Assembly (NCBI GenBank): GCA_021816565.1 | Contig: JAKAXN010000026.1 | Span: 1-22,708, forward strand | Source: Actinomycetes bacterium | GTDB taxonomy: Bacteria > Actinomycetota > Acidimicrobiia > Acidimicrobiales > Palsa-688 | DNA: 22,708 nucleotides | Reading direction: 5' to 3' | Part shown: piece after piece, positions 7,903-16,130 of the stretch | Numbering within the stretch: position 1 is the stretch's first letter | How the letters are laid out: every line of letters begins with the position of its first letter | The notes under the pieces: model-generated | Told to the model about the DNA's origin: nothing | The model's database searches: none | The model's input: the letters and a program-made list of their open reading frames with translations, nothing else | Made by a program: the position numbers and the translations under genes

Positions 7903-9062
7903 CCGGCCAGCGCCTTGAGGGTCAGGTCCGGCCCCGGGCTGGCGCCCGGCGGCGGGGTGAGGGCGTTGAGGGCGTTGCCGATGCCGCACAGGCTGTCGGT
8001 GGTGTCGGCAGTGGTCAGGGGGTTGGTCTGGGTGCCGGTGGCCAGGATCACCAGGAACCGCAGGGCGGCGCTGCCGCAAACCTGGTTGAACAGCGTCTGC
8101 GTCGATGCCACCGGGTCGTAACGGCCCCGGATGGCTGCCCCGCCCGGAGCGGTCTTGTCGACCGCGTTGGACAGGTTCTGCAGGGCCAGGGGGGTGAGGC
8201 TGTAGGCCTGGGCCAGGGCCTGCTGCTGGGAGTTGAGGGCCGACACGAAGGTGTCCAGATTGCGGATGCTCGAGCCGAGGGCGCCACCGTCGTGCTGGAT
8301 GAAGTTCGTGAGGTTGGCGAACAGCTGCTGCAGGGACGAGAGCACAGCCGATATGTCGCTGCGGTCGTTGGCCAGGATCTGGCTCACCTGGGAGAGGTTG
8401 TTGGCGAAGGACTGGTAGGCGCCGGAGTTGTTGGCCAGGGCCTGGCTGAGGCTGCCCAGGTTGTTGAGGGTCCCGGCCACGCCGGGGGAGTCGGCGGCCA
8501 GGCCGTTCAGGGCCTGGCTGAAGTTCACCACGGCGCTGTGGAAGTCCGGCCCGGCGTTGCCGAACTGGGTGGCGAGCTGGTGCACCAGGTCGGTGAGAGC
8601 CCCGTGCTTGTTGGCCCCGTTGGGGCCCAGCTGCTGAGCCAGGCTGTTGAGAGCGGCGATCACGGCGTCGACGGACTGGGGGATGGCGGTGCGCTGCAGC
8701 GGGATCACCGTGCCGGCGGCCATGGTGGGGCCCGAGGTGTAGGCCGGGCCGAGCTGCACGAAGCGGTCGGCGACCACCTCGGGCGCCATGATCTCGGCGT
8801 CCGCGTGGGCCGGCAGCTTCACCGAGGAGTTGACCTTCATGGTGACCAGCACGTAGTGGTCCTTGGGCTTGACCGCAGTGACCGTGCCGACCGGGATGCC
8901 GAGGACGTCGACGTGGTTGCCGTTGTAGAGGCCGGCTGCCTCGCTGAACTCGGCGTAGACGGTCCGGGTGGAGCCGCCTCCACCGATCAGGACGACACCG
9001 AGCACGACGGCGATGATCACGACGGCCACGCCGCCGGAGATCCACGGGATCCACCTCTTCAC
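7899..9062 (-). CDS. mceD: Mce-family protein, fourth subunit (MceD-like)
   Basis: The protein has 387 residues: a membrane helix at about 9-27, an MCE domain at about 34-110 (GLYNGNHVDVLGIPVGTV, later VVADRFVQLGPAY), and a long helical region rich in Gln, Asn, Ser and Leu that would line the Mce tunnel. The C-terminal part has a pair of cysteines (VCGSAA and SLCGIG) and a Pro-rich tail. GTG at 9062 overlaps the mceC stop as GTGA and places the membrane helix right at the N-terminus; a longer reading from 9107 would add out-of-character residues. It belongs to the strictly coupled mceB-mceF block. Confidence 0.92.
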   Translation of the reverse strand: MKRWIPWISGGVAVVIIAVVLGVVLIGGGGSTRTVYAEFSEAAGLYNGNHVDVLGIPVGTVTAVKPKDHYVLVTMKVNSSVKLPAHADAEIMAPEVVADRFVQLGPAYTSGPTMAAGTVIPLQRTAIPQSVDAVIAALNSLAQQLGPNGANKHGALTDLVHQLATQFGNAGPDFHSAVVNFSQALNGLAADSPGVAGTLNNLGSLSQALANNSGAYQSFANNLSQVSQILANDRSDISAVLSSLQQLFANLTNFIQHDGGALGSSIRNLDTFVSALNSQQQALAQAYSLTPLALQNLSNAVDKTAPGGAAIRGRYDPVASTQTLFNQVCGSAALRFLVILATGTQTNPLTTADTTDSLCGIGNALNALTPPPGASPGPDLTLKALAG

Positions 9063-10057
9063 GCCCGGCACCCCCTCTGGGGGTCCAGCTTGCCGATGGC
9101 CGCGCATTCCGCGATCAGGTTGTCGGGGACCACGAGGGTGGGCGCCACGAAGTCGGCGAAGGGCCCCGAGCCGGTGACGTTGGCGCTGTAGCGGCTGAAC
9201 GCCGCGACCAGCGGGATGGCCTGGGCCACGTTGGTGCTGTCCTTGGCCAGGAACTGCGACAGCGACTGCAGGTTGGCCAGCATCGGGTCGATCACCGAGC
9301 GGTCACCCACGATGATGTGGTTGAGCTGGTCGGTGAGCCGGGTGGTGGTGGACAGCAGGTTGTTGATGGCCGCCTTCCGCTGCTGGAGGACCTGCAGCAG
9401 GAGCGACGACTGGCCGATCAGGTTCACCAGCTGGGCGCTGTGGCTGTTGAGCAGCGACGTGAGCTGGTCCGCCTGCGACACCAGGTTGGTCAGCTCCTGC
9501 TGGCGGCCGGCCAGCACCGCGGAGAGCTGGGCCACCCCGTCGAGGGCGGCCTTGGTCTGGTCCGGGCTGTTGGCTGCGACCGTCTGGGTGAGGACCTTCA
9601 GCGCCTGCACCAGCTGGGGCAGGTTGGTCTGCTGGGTCTGGTTGGTCAGCTGGTTGAGGTCGCCGACCAGCGTGCCGGGGATGGTGGTCCGTCCCACCGG
9701 GATGGGCCCGTGGAGCCGGCCCGGCCCCTGAGGGACCAGCTCCAGGTACTCGACACCCACCGGGTTGAGCACCTTGACGTTGACCAGGGTGTCGGAGCCG
9801 AGCCGGTGGTTGCCGTTGACCGTGAAGGTCACCCGGGCCACGTTCCCGGCCAGGCGCATGCTGCTCACCGCTCCGACCCGCACCCCGGCAATGGTCACCA
9901 CGTCGCCGGCCTGGAGGCCGATGGCCGACTGGAAGTCGGCGCTGTAGGTGGTGGCGGTGAGCCGCCCGATGTTGAGCGCGAACAGGCCGGCGACGATCAG
10001 CACCACGGCCGAGACGCCGGCGATGATCGCCAGGTTGAGCTCCCGGAGCTTCCTCAC
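9059..10057 (-). CDS. mceC: Mce-family protein, third subunit (MceC-like)
   Basis: The protein has 332 residues with a membrane helix at about 9-28 and an MCE domain at about 36-112 (IGLQAGDVVTIAGVRVGAV, then LNPVGVEYLELVPQG). A Gln/Leu-rich helical region with leucine-glutamine heptads around the middle follows, as in tunnel-forming Mce helices. Two cysteines sit in the last 25 residues (AECAAIG and RGCRA). GTG at 10057 overlaps the mceB stop as GTGA. A longer reading from 10186 is rejected because its first 43 residues are Arg/Pro-rich and lie inside mceB. It is the shortest Mce subunit of the set. Confidence 0.92.
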   Translation of the reverse strand: MRKLRELNLAIIAGVSAVVLIVAGLFALNIGRLTATTYSADFQSAIGLQAGDVVTIAGVRVGAVSSMRLAGNVARVTFTVNGNHRLGSDTLVNVKVLNPVGVEYLELVPQGPGRLHGPIPVGRTTIPGTLVGDLNQLTNQTQQTNLPQLVQALKVLTQTVAANSPDQTKAALDGVAQLSAVLAGRQQELTNLVSQADQLTSLLNSHSAQLVNLIGQSSLLLQVLQQRKAAINNLLSTTTRLTDQLNHIIVGDRSVIDPMLANLQSLSQFLAKDSTNVAQAIPLVAAFSRYSANVTGSGPFADFVAPTLVVPDNLIAECAAIGKLDPQRGCRA

Positions 10058-11124
10058 CGGCAGATCCCCGTGTGCACGGCCTGGTTGCCCACGTATCCGG
10101 TCGGGATGGACAGCGGCGGGCTCTGGGGGACCCCGGGCGACAGCTTGACGCTGATCGGCCCGGAGGTGTGGAGGCTCAGGTCGCACACGTACACCGACAG
10201 GTAGTTGCCGGAGCTCGAGGCCTTGTCCAGCGCATTGAACAGGCTCGGCAGCCCCCGGATGACCGTGTCGAGCTGCGACTGGTTGGCCAGCAGCACCCCG
10301 CTGGCATCGCGCAGGCCGGCCAGATCCTGGTCGAGGGTGGGCTGCACGTTGTTGAGGAGGTTGGAGGTGTTGGTGGTCAATGTGCTCAGTCCGGTGACCG
10401 CGGAGCCGATCTGCTGACGCTGCCCGGCCAGGCCCTGCACCAGGGTGTCGAGCCCGTCGATGAGGGAGGAGAGCTGGCTGTCGTTGTGGTTGACGTTGGT
10501 GAGCAGAGGCGTGAGATTGTCCAGGATCTGGTTGATCAGGGTCTGGCGTGACGCCAGGTTCGACGTCAGCGAGGCCGTCTGGTTGATCAGATTCCCCACC
10601 GCCCCCGACTCTCCCTGCAGGACGGCGATGATCGACCCGGTCAGCTGGTTGACCTGGGTGGGGTTGAGCGCGGCCAGGAGGGGCTGGAACCCGGTGAACA
10701 CCGTGGTCAGGTCGAGCCCCGGCTTGGTGCGCCCCTCGGGGATGGTGGCCCCGGAGTGGAGCGGCTGGCCGCCCGACGGCCCCCTGCTGATCTGCAGGTA
10801 CCGCTGACCCAGGAGGTTCTCGAACTGTATCGACGCCAGGGAGTTGGTGGTCAGATGGTCCGTCGAGGCGACGGTGAAGTCGATCCGGGCCTGGTTGTCG
10901 GAGGTGAGGCTGACGCCGTTGACCTTGCCCACCTCCACGCCGGCGATGCGGACGGTGTCGCCCGCTTGGAGGCCCGAGGCGTTCGAGAACACCGCGTGGT
11001 AGGCGGTCTGGGGCTGACCCAGCTTCAGGTCCAGCAGCGTGGCGATGACGCTGACGGTGATGAGCACGGCGACCACGAAGAAGATCACCAGCTTGATGAG
11101 GTCGGAGCGCAGGTTGCTGTTCAC
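10054..11124 (-). CDS. mceB: Mce-family protein, second subunit (MceB-like)
   Basis: The protein has 356 residues: a membrane helix at about 11-31, an MCE domain at about 40-118 (GLQAGDTVRIAGVEVGKV, then FENLLGQRYLQISRG), and a helical region with regular Leu/Asn/Ser heptads. The C-terminal extracytoplasmic tail has VYVCDLSLH and a terminal GICR, two cysteines that could pair. The start is a GTG at 11124, 10 bp after the mceA stop; the upstream purine stretch is poor, so coupling to mceA translation is likely. The stop overlaps the mceC start. Confidence 0.92.
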   Translation of the reverse strand: MNSNLRSDLIKLVIFFVVAVLITVSVIATLLDLKLGQPQTAYHAVFSNASGLQAGDTVRIAGVEVGKVNGVSLTSDNQARIDFTVASTDHLTTNSLASIQFENLLGQRYLQISRGPSGGQPLHSGATIPEGRTKPGLDLTTVFTGFQPLLAALNPTQVNQLTGSIIAVLQGESGAVGNLINQTASLTSNLASRQTLINQILDNLTPLLTNVNHNDSQLSSLIDGLDTLVQGLAGQRQQIGSAVTGLSTLTTNTSNLLNNVQPTLDQDLAGLRDASGVLLANQSQLDTVIRGLPSLFNALDKASSSGNYLSVYVCDLSLHTSGPISVKLSPGVPQSPPLSIPTGYVGNQAVHTGICR

Positions 11125-11134
11125 CGGGGCGGCC

Positions 11135-12613
11135 TCACGATCCTGCGGTGATCGACGACAGCAGTGGAAGCAGGACCACCGTGGCCAGCCCCGGTGCGGC
11201 GGGGGACCGGCCGCCGTTGAGAGCGGCGGCGATGGCCTGCACAGCCTGCAGCTCGGCGGCGTAGGGGGCGCTCGATGCGTCCGAGGCCATGCCGCTGGCC
11301 GGCGACGAGGAGGAGCTGGGAGTGCTCGAGGCCGCGCTCACGGTCTGGGCCGGGGCCGGGCCCACGGTGCTGGCGGGCACGGATGCCCCGGCCACCGGCT
11401 GGGCGTCGGGGCTGCCCCCGACCCCGCAGTAGGGGTTGGTCTCGCCCGGGTACTCGGGACAGTTGGCCGCCGTGTAGGTCTGCGGGTTGACCATCGAGCC
11501 GAGCGCCTGGGTGATCGAGGCCGGGTTGTTGTAGCCGAGGGCGGCGTTGACGCCCGCGCTGATGTCGGTCACCGGCAGGTTGGCGTTGACCTTCAGGTAG
11601 GGACCGGAGGACTCGGCGGCGGCGACGGCGGACGCGAACTGGGTCAACCCGCTCAGGGTCTGCGACAGCTCGGTGGGGCTCTGGGTGATGTCGGCCAGGA
11701 GGGGCCCGGACTGGTTGAGCAGCGACGGGAGGGAGGTCTGCACCTTCTGGAGGACCGACCCGAACTGTCCCACCGCCCCGGTCCCGGCCGTGAGCAGCTG
11801 GTGCAGGGCCGTCTCCTGCTGGGTGATGGTCTGGGCGGTCACCGTGGTGTTGGAGAGGGTCCCGAGCACGTTCGGGGCGGCCTGGTTGACGTCGCCGCTG
11901 ACCGGCGCCAGCAGCTGGAGGTCGCTCTTTATGGTCGGCAGGTTCGGGACCACCGCCTGGCCCAGGTAGTTGGACGTCCCCGCCAGGGTGCGGCCCAGTG
12001 CCCGCCCCTCGCCGTTGAGGGCGGTGGCGAAGGCGGTCAGGGCGGTGTCGAGGCTGGCCGGGTGGACGGCGTTGAGCAGGTTGTACAGCTGCGTGACGGT
12101 GCCCTGGAGCGAGGTGGAGGCGGCGCCGCCGAAGGGGCCGACGAAGTCGCCTTTGCGGAGATGGCCGGAAACGGGGCTGGTCGGGGGCACCAGGTTGACG
12201 TACTGGTTGCCGAAGATGGACAGGGGCGAGACCTGGGCCTGGACCCCCTTGGGGATCTTCGGCAGGTTCTTCGGGTAGATCAGGAACTGCACCGCCACAC
12301 CGCCGTCGGGGGCCTGCGTCTCGGACCCGACTTTGCCGACCGTGACGTTGCGGTACTCGACCGGGGCGGCGATGGGCACCGCGTTGCTGCCCTGGGGGAG
12401 CTGGGCGTTGATCTTCACCACGTTGGTGAAGTGCCCGGTGAAGGTGAGAACGATGAGGTAGATGACGCTGACCACGACGGCGGCCAGGACCAGGCCGAGC
12501 AGAGCCCGGGCCGGCCGGGACTCCCGCAGGGCCTCGACGCTGAAGCGGCCGAGCTCCTGGGGCGGTTCTCCGCCGGTCTGGTCGGTGGGTCGTTCGGTGA
12601 GGGTCGTGGCCAC
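11135..12613 (-). CDS. mceA: Mce-family protein, first subunit (MceA-like), with Ser-rich C-terminal extension
   Basis: At 492 residues this is the longest Mce subunit. It has a cytoplasmic N-terminus of about 36 residues, a membrane helix at about 37-58, an MCE domain at about 63-142 (VEYRNVTVGKVG, then LSIFGNQYVNLVPP), and a long helical tunnel region. The extension carries the block C-x(10)-C in CPEYPGETNPYCG (385-396), a Ser/Ala/Pro linker (about 405-450) and a short hydrophobic end (about 475-488). A similar Leu/Pro-rich hydrophobic terminus is recalled in mycobacterial MceA proteins. The start is GTG at 12613 with GAGG about 10 bp upstream, 11 bp after yrbEB. The Ser-rich linker would be exposed outside the membrane. 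Confidence 0.93.
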   Translation of the reverse strand: MATTLTERPTDQTGGEPPQELGRFSVEALRESRPARALLGLVLAAVVVSVIYLIVLTFTGHFTNVVKINAQLPQGSNAVPIAAPVEYRNVTVGKVGSETQAPDGGVAVQFLIYPKNLPKIPKGVQAQVSPLSIFGNQYVNLVPPTSPVSGHLRKGDFVGPFGGAASTSLQGTVTQLYNLLNAVHPASLDTALTAFATALNGEGRALGRTLAGTSNYLGQAVVPNLPTIKSDLQLLAPVSGDVNQAAPNVLGTLSNTTVTAQTITQQETALHQLLTAGTGAVGQFGSVLQKVQTSLPSLLNQSGPLLADITQSPTELSQTLSGLTQFASAVAAAESSGPYLKVNANLPVTDISAGVNAALGYNNPASITQALGSMVNPQTYTAANCPEYPGETNPYCGVGGSPDAQPVAGASVPASTVGPAPAQTVSAASSTPSSSSSPASGMASDASSAPYAAELQAVQAIAAALNGGRSPAAPGLATVVLLPLLSSITAGS

Positions 12614-12624
12614 TGTCTCTTACC

Positions 12625-13485
12625 TCAGCCCGAGACCTTGATCCCGCTCGACGTACCCCAGAACAGGATGGTCATGAGCATGTCGGAGAAGGCGATCGAC
12701 ACCACGCTGGCCCGGATGGCCCGGCCGGCCGCCTTGCCCACGCCTTCCGGGCCGCCGCCGGCGTTGTAGCCGTAATAGCAGTGGATGGAGGTGATGAGGA
12801 TGGCGAAGATCACCACCTTGAGCACCGACAGGAGGATGTCCCGCCCGGTCAGGAACTCGTGGAAGTAGTGCTGGTAGGTGCCCGCCCCCTGGTGGCCCAC
12901 GGCCACCACGGTGATCTGGGTGGCCAGGTACGAGCCGGCCAGGGCGGCCAGGTACAGCGGGACGGCCACGGTGAGAGCCGCCATGATGCGGGTGGTCACC
13001 AGGTAGGCCAGAGACGGGACGCTCATGACCTCGAGGGCGTCGATCTCGTCGGTCACCCGCATGGCGCCCAGCTCGGACGTGAAGCGGCAGCCCATCTGGG
13101 CGGCCAGGCCGAAGGCGGTGAGCAGGGGCGTGAGCTCCCGGGTGTTGGCGAATGCGGACAGGTATCCGGCCAGGGGTCCCAGCCCGATGATGTCGAGCGC
13201 CTGGTAGCCCTCGAGGGCCAGCTGTACGCCCACCACGGCGGACAGCAGGGCGGCCACCACGACGGTGGACGCCACGATGGCCAGGATGCGGGTGCCGAAG
13301 GTGACCTCGCCGATCAGGCGCAGGTACTCCTTGCGGTAGCGCCGGATCACCAGCGGCACGCTGGCCAGCGCCTGGATGACGAAGAGCAGGAGGTCACCGA
13401 ACATGACCATCTGCGAGACCACACCCGAGGTCAGGCGCGAGGTCCTGTCGCGGGTGGTACGCAGCACGGAAGCGGGCGCGGCCAT
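12625..13485 (-). CDS. yrbEB: YrbE/MlaE-type ABC permease, second copy
   Basis: The 286-residue integral membrane protein of the MlaE/YrbE family is one of the two permeases of a Mce ABC importer. The conserved cytoplasmic loop that contacts the ATPase is seen as SELGAMRVTDEIDALEVM (137-154). The late loop GGGPEGVGKA is also present, ahead of the last membrane segments. About five to six hydrophobic segments span residues 30-285. The start is ATG at 13485, 13 bp after the yrbEA stop. It should pair with YrbEA in the inner membrane, powered by the MceG ATPase encoded across the divergent region. Confidence 0.95.
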   Translation of the reverse strand: MAAPASVLRTTRDRTSRLTSGVVSQMVMFGDLLLFVIQALASVPLVIRRYRKEYLRLIGEVTFGTRILAIVASTVVVAALLSAVVGVQLALEGYQALDIIGLGPLAGYLSAFANTRELTPLLTAFGLAAQMGCRFTSELGAMRVTDEIDALEVMSVPSLAYLVTTRIMAALTVAVPLYLAALAGSYLATQITVVAVGHQGAGTYQHYFHEFLTGRDILLSVLKVVIFAILITSIHCYYGYNAGGGPEGVGKAAGRAIRASVVSIAFSDMLMTILFWGTSSGIKVSG

Positions 13486-13498
13486 CAGTAGCTACCCA

Positions 13499-14395
13499 TC
13501 AGACGAAGGGGGGCGGGACGAGGACGAGGAAGATCTCGGTGAGGATCAGGTTGACGACGAACAGCGCCACGCCGGTGACCACCACCGACTGGTTGACCGC
13601 CTCGCCCACACCGGAGGGGCCCTTCTTGACGTTGAGGCCCTTGTAGGAGGCCACGATCGCCGCCAGCACCCCGAAGATCACCGCCTTCAGCTCGGATTCG
13701 ATGATGTCCTGGGGCTGGGCGAAGGTGGTGAAGGAGTTGAGGAAACCACCGGCGGCGCCGTGCAGGACGGTCACGTCGGCGAGGTAGCCGGAGAGGATGC
13801 CGGCCATGGCCACGATGCCGTTGAGCAGGACCGATACCACCACCATGGCGAACATGCGCGGGGCCACCAGGCGCTCGACCTCGTCGAGGCCCATCACCTG
13901 CATGGCGGCGATCTCGTCGCGGATGGTCCGGGCCCCCAGGTCGGCACACACTGCGGACCCACCGGCGCCGGCCAGGACGATGGCCACGATCACCGGGGCC
14001 GCCTCGCGGACCGTGCCCACCGCGTCGACGGCGCCGACGAAGGAGGGGGCCCCGATCTGGTTGGCCAGGGTCCCGACCTCCAGCACCAGCACCAGACCGA
14101 ACGGCAGGGCGATGAGCAGGGTGGGGAGGAGCGATACCGACACCAGGAACCACGCCTGCTCGAAGAATTCGGCGTAGGAGAACCGCCGGTGCACCACGGC
14201 GTCGACGGTGGCGATCACGGTGTCGATGGTCAGCGCCACCAGGCCGCCGAAGGACCGGGTCGCCCCGCTGGCGGACTCGCCGAGGCTTCCCACCCCCTGC
14301 TGGACCAGCTGGGTGGCCCGCTCCGCGGGCGTGGGGCGGGGCTGGCCGATCGGGGAGGTTGACGAGGTGTCCCGCCGATCCTCAACGGTGGTCAT
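13499..14395 (-). CDS. yrbEA: YrbE/MlaE-type ABC permease, first copy
   Basis: With the chosen start the protein has 298 residues. The N-terminal 45 residues are hydrophilic, then membrane segments follow. The ATPase-contact loop ADLGARTIRDEIAAMQVMG lies at 151-169 and the GPSGVGEAVNQSVV loop at about 259-272, both family signatures. ATG at 14395 (MTTVED...) is preferred. An in-frame ATG at 14479 would add 28 residues of uncharacteristic sequence, but it cannot be excluded: the inverted repeat at 14481-14492 lies just upstream of it. This is the promoter-proximal gene of the mce operon and diverges from mceG. Confidence 0.94.
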   Translation of the reverse strand: MTTVEDRRDTSSTSPIGQPRPTPAERATQLVQQGVGSLGESASGATRSFGGLVALTIDTVIATVDAVVHRRFSYAEFFEQAWFLVSVSLLPTLLIALPFGLVLVLEVGTLANQIGAPSFVGAVDAVGTVREAAPVIVAIVLAGAGGSAVCADLGARTIRDEIAAMQVMGLDEVERLVAPRMFAMVVVSVLLNGIVAMAGILSGYLADVTVLHGAAGGFLNSFTTFAQPQDIIESELKAVIFGVLAAIVASYKGLNVKKGPSGVGEAVNQSVVVTGVALFVVNLILTEIFLVLVPPPFV

Positions 14396-14480
14396 TTGCA
14401 ACCCATTTCTGCGCACCTGCCGGAACGGCCAGCTCTGGGCTTCTCGTGCCGCTTGCGCCCACGGCGAAAAGACAAGCACA

Positions 14481-14492
14481 TGACCGGGGTCA
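14481..14492. promoter_or_regulatory. Inverted repeat TGACC-GG-GGTCA, possible operator
   Basis: There are two perfect 5-bp half-sites around a 2-bp centre, placed between the divergent yrbEA and mceG starts. On the minus strand it falls between a weak -35-like TTGATG and the yrbEA gene. Mce operons are commonly controlled by GntR- or TetR-type repressors, so a regulator site here is reasonable, but this motif is not matched to any known factor. A 12-bp palindrome can also arise by chance. Confidence 0.35.
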
Positions 14493-14650
14493 CATCAAAC
14501 TCCTGGTGCGATCGATGAGGTGGATGGGAGCGAGGCAGGAACATGAGCCTGTTACGAAGTATCTTGACCATCAGGGCTGCCGGTTCCTGCTTCGGAGGCC
14601 GGATCTGGCGGAACACCCGCTTTTCCGGCTTACAGCCCGCCGAACTGAGG

Positions 14651-14660
14651 AAGGAGGAAA
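14651..14660 (+). promoter_or_regulatory. Strong ribosome binding site for mceG
   Basis: AAGGAGGAAA ends 3 bp before the GTG at 14664, with the AGGAGG core about 6 bp away. It is the best Shine-Dalgarno match in the window and fixes the GTG start of mceG. Confidence 0.85.
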
Positions 14661-14663
14661 GCG

Positions 14664-16109
14664 GTGAGCACAACGTCTGGCGCTACACGGGTAGACGACG
14701 CCCCTCCTCCCGGTGGGGATGCGGTCATCGCCCTGAGAGGGGTCACGAAGAGGTTCGGGAGCCACACGGTGCTCAAGGACCTGACCTTCGACGTGCCCCG
14801 GGGGAAGATCTCCGCGGTGCTCGGACCGTCGGGTACCGGCAAGTCCGTCCTGCTCAAGAACATCATCGGCCTGCTGAAGCCGGAGGAGGGCCAGATCTTC
14901 GTGGACGGGGAGCCGATCGTCGGCATCCGCCACAAGGACATCCTGCGGATCCGGCGCAAGTTCGGCGTCCTGTTCCAGGACGGCGCCCTCTTCGGGTCGA
15001 TGGACATCTTCGACAACATCGCCTTCCCGCTGCGTGAGCACACCAAGCGCTCCGAGCGGGAGATCAAGGCGCTGGTCATGGAGAAGGCCGAGATGGTGGG
15101 CATGGTCGCCCACCTGAAGAAGGTGCCCGGGGAGATCTCCGGAGGTATGCGCAAGCGGGCCGGACTGGCCCGGGCCCTGATCCTGGATCCCGAGATCGTG
15201 TTCTTCGACGAGCCGGACTCCGGCCTCGATCCGGTGCGCGTGGCCTACCTGGACGAGCTGGTGAAGTCGGTCCAGAGAGAGACCGGCTGCACCTTCTTCA
15301 TAATCACCCACAACATCGAATCGGTTAAGCGAACCGCCGACTACATCGGCATGCTCTACCGCTCCAGCCTGGTGCGCTTCGGGCCGGCCCAGGACATGTT
15401 CGTGAGCGACCGGGCCCTGGTGAAGCAGTTCCTGGCCGGCAGCAACATCGGGCCCATCGGCATGGACGAGATGGTCGACGCGGCCCGGGGCGAGGCCGAC
15501 GTGGCGGCCCTCCTGGCCGACGAGGCCCCCGCCGTCCACCAGGACGGGCACCTCGACGACGGCTGGACGCCCCCGAGCAGCGGGCATGCCAGCAGTGGCA
15601 ATGGCAGCGGTAACGGCAACGGGAGCCGTAACGGCAAGCCCGGCGGAACGGGAAACGGCAGCGGCCGACGGGTGGAGCGGACCGAGCAGCTACCCCAGGT
15701 GCACTCCGGCGCCGGGGCTGCCCCGGGGGAGCCCGGCCCGGACCCCGCCGACGGCGGCTCGGGCGGGTCCATCCATGACTGGGCGGCTGATGAGGCTCCC
15801 GTCGATCCGGCGGCGACGGCCGCCGTGCCGGTCACCGAGGCCGTACCCGCGGCCGAACCCGAGGAGACCGCCGAGGCCCGCCCGGTGGCCAAGCGTCCCC
15901 GCCGGGCCGCCCCGGCCAAACCCCGCACCACCCGGTCGCGCAAGACGGCCCCGGCCGAAGCCCATGAGCCGGCGGGCGACGAGCGGGCCGCCGATCGCCC
16001 GGGAGACCAGGGCGCCGACGACCCGGCGGCCATGGGGGGCCTCGACGACGCGGAGCGCCGCCAGCTCGAGGAGGAGGAAGCCCTCTTCCGGGAGCGCAAC
16101 GGGTCGTAG
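14664..16109 (+). CDS. mceG: MceG/Mkl-type ABC ATPase with a long C-terminal tail
   Basis: The 481-residue protein begins with a complete ATPase domain: Walker A GPSGTGKS at 54-61, Q-loop FQDGALF at 104-110, signature ISGGM at 158-162, Walker B IVFFDEP at 178-184, and the switch histidine at 216. The ISGGM signature and the FQDGALFGSM stretch are typical of the MlaF/Mkl subgroup that powers YrbE-Mce importers. After about residue 285 comes an unusual tail. It has a Gly/Asn/Ser repeat (312-334), a Pro/Ala/Glu-rich linker, a Lys/Arg/Pro/Ala-rich patch (about 409-428), and an acidic helix-like end, LDDAERRQLEEEEALFRER. Mycobacterial MceG has a shorter extension after the ATPase. In M. tuberculosis mceG is unlinked to the mce operons; here it is their divergent neighbour. 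Confidence 0.95.
   Translation: MSTTSGATRVDDAPPPGGDAVIALRGVTKRFGSHTVLKDLTFDVPRGKISAVLGPSGTGKSVLLKNIIGLLKPEEGQIFVDGEPIVGIRHKDILRIRRKFGVLFQDGALFGSMDIFDNIAFPLREHTKRSEREIKALVMEKAEMVGMVAHLKKVPGEISGGMRKRAGLARALILDPEIVFFDEPDSGLDPVRVAYLDELVKSVQRETGCTFFIITHNIESVKRTADYIGMLYRSSLVRFGPAQDMFVSDRALVKQFLAGSNIGPIGMDEMVDAARGEADVAALLADEAPAVHQDGHLDDGWTPPSSGHASSGNGSGNGNGSRNGKPGGTGNGSGRRVERTEQLPQVHSGAGAAPGEPGPDPADGGSGGSIHDWAADEAPVDPAATAAVPVTEAVPAAEPEETAEARPVAKRPRRAAPAKPRTTRSRKTAPAEAHEPAGDERAADRPGDQGADDPAAMGGLDDAERRQLEEEEALFRERNGS
15597..15665 (+). repeat. In-frame GGN-AAY low-complexity repeat in mceG
   Basis: This is an imperfect repeat of GGC/GGT/GGG with AAC/AAT codons, coding for a Gly-Asn-Gly-Ser linker of 23 residues (312-334). 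It marks the change from the ATPase domain to the charged tail and could vary in length between strains. Confidence 0.75.
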
Positions 16110-16130
16110 GCGGTGGCCCGGCCCGGGCGC

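Larger units (their letters stand above)
14396..14663. promoter_or_regulatory. Divergent intergenic region between yrbEA and mceG
   Basis: These 268 bp separate the two divergent starts and must hold the promoters for both the mce operon and mceG. No convincing pair of -35/-10 boxes was found on either strand. A TTGACC at 14564-14569 (plus) has no good -10 partner. A minus-strand TTGATG lies about 17 bp from a poor TTGTCT. The clearest structure is the inverted repeat at 14481-14492. Open frames on both strands across this stretch look like chance. Confidence 0.6.

Noticed and set aside
6826..9054. Single very long minus-strand frame suggesting an mceD-mceE fusion
   Set aside because: The first two thirds are an out-of-frame reading of mceD with Arg/Pro/Gln-rich sequence. 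The real mceE starts at 7902 with a lipoprotein signal.
11039..12769. Plus-strand open frame of 576 codons
   Set aside because: It is antisense to mceA, which has a membrane helix, an MCE domain and a sensible start. The plus frame shows no domain or signal.
14392..14673. Small minus-strand open frame across the divergent promoter region
   Set aside because: It overlaps both the yrbEA start and the mceG ribosome site, has no ribosome site and no recognisable features. Chance is more likely than a leader peptide.
15597..15665. Short tandem repeat considered as a CRISPR or regulatory array
   Set aside because: The units are 3-6 bp, in frame with mceG, with no spacers. It is a low-complexity linker.
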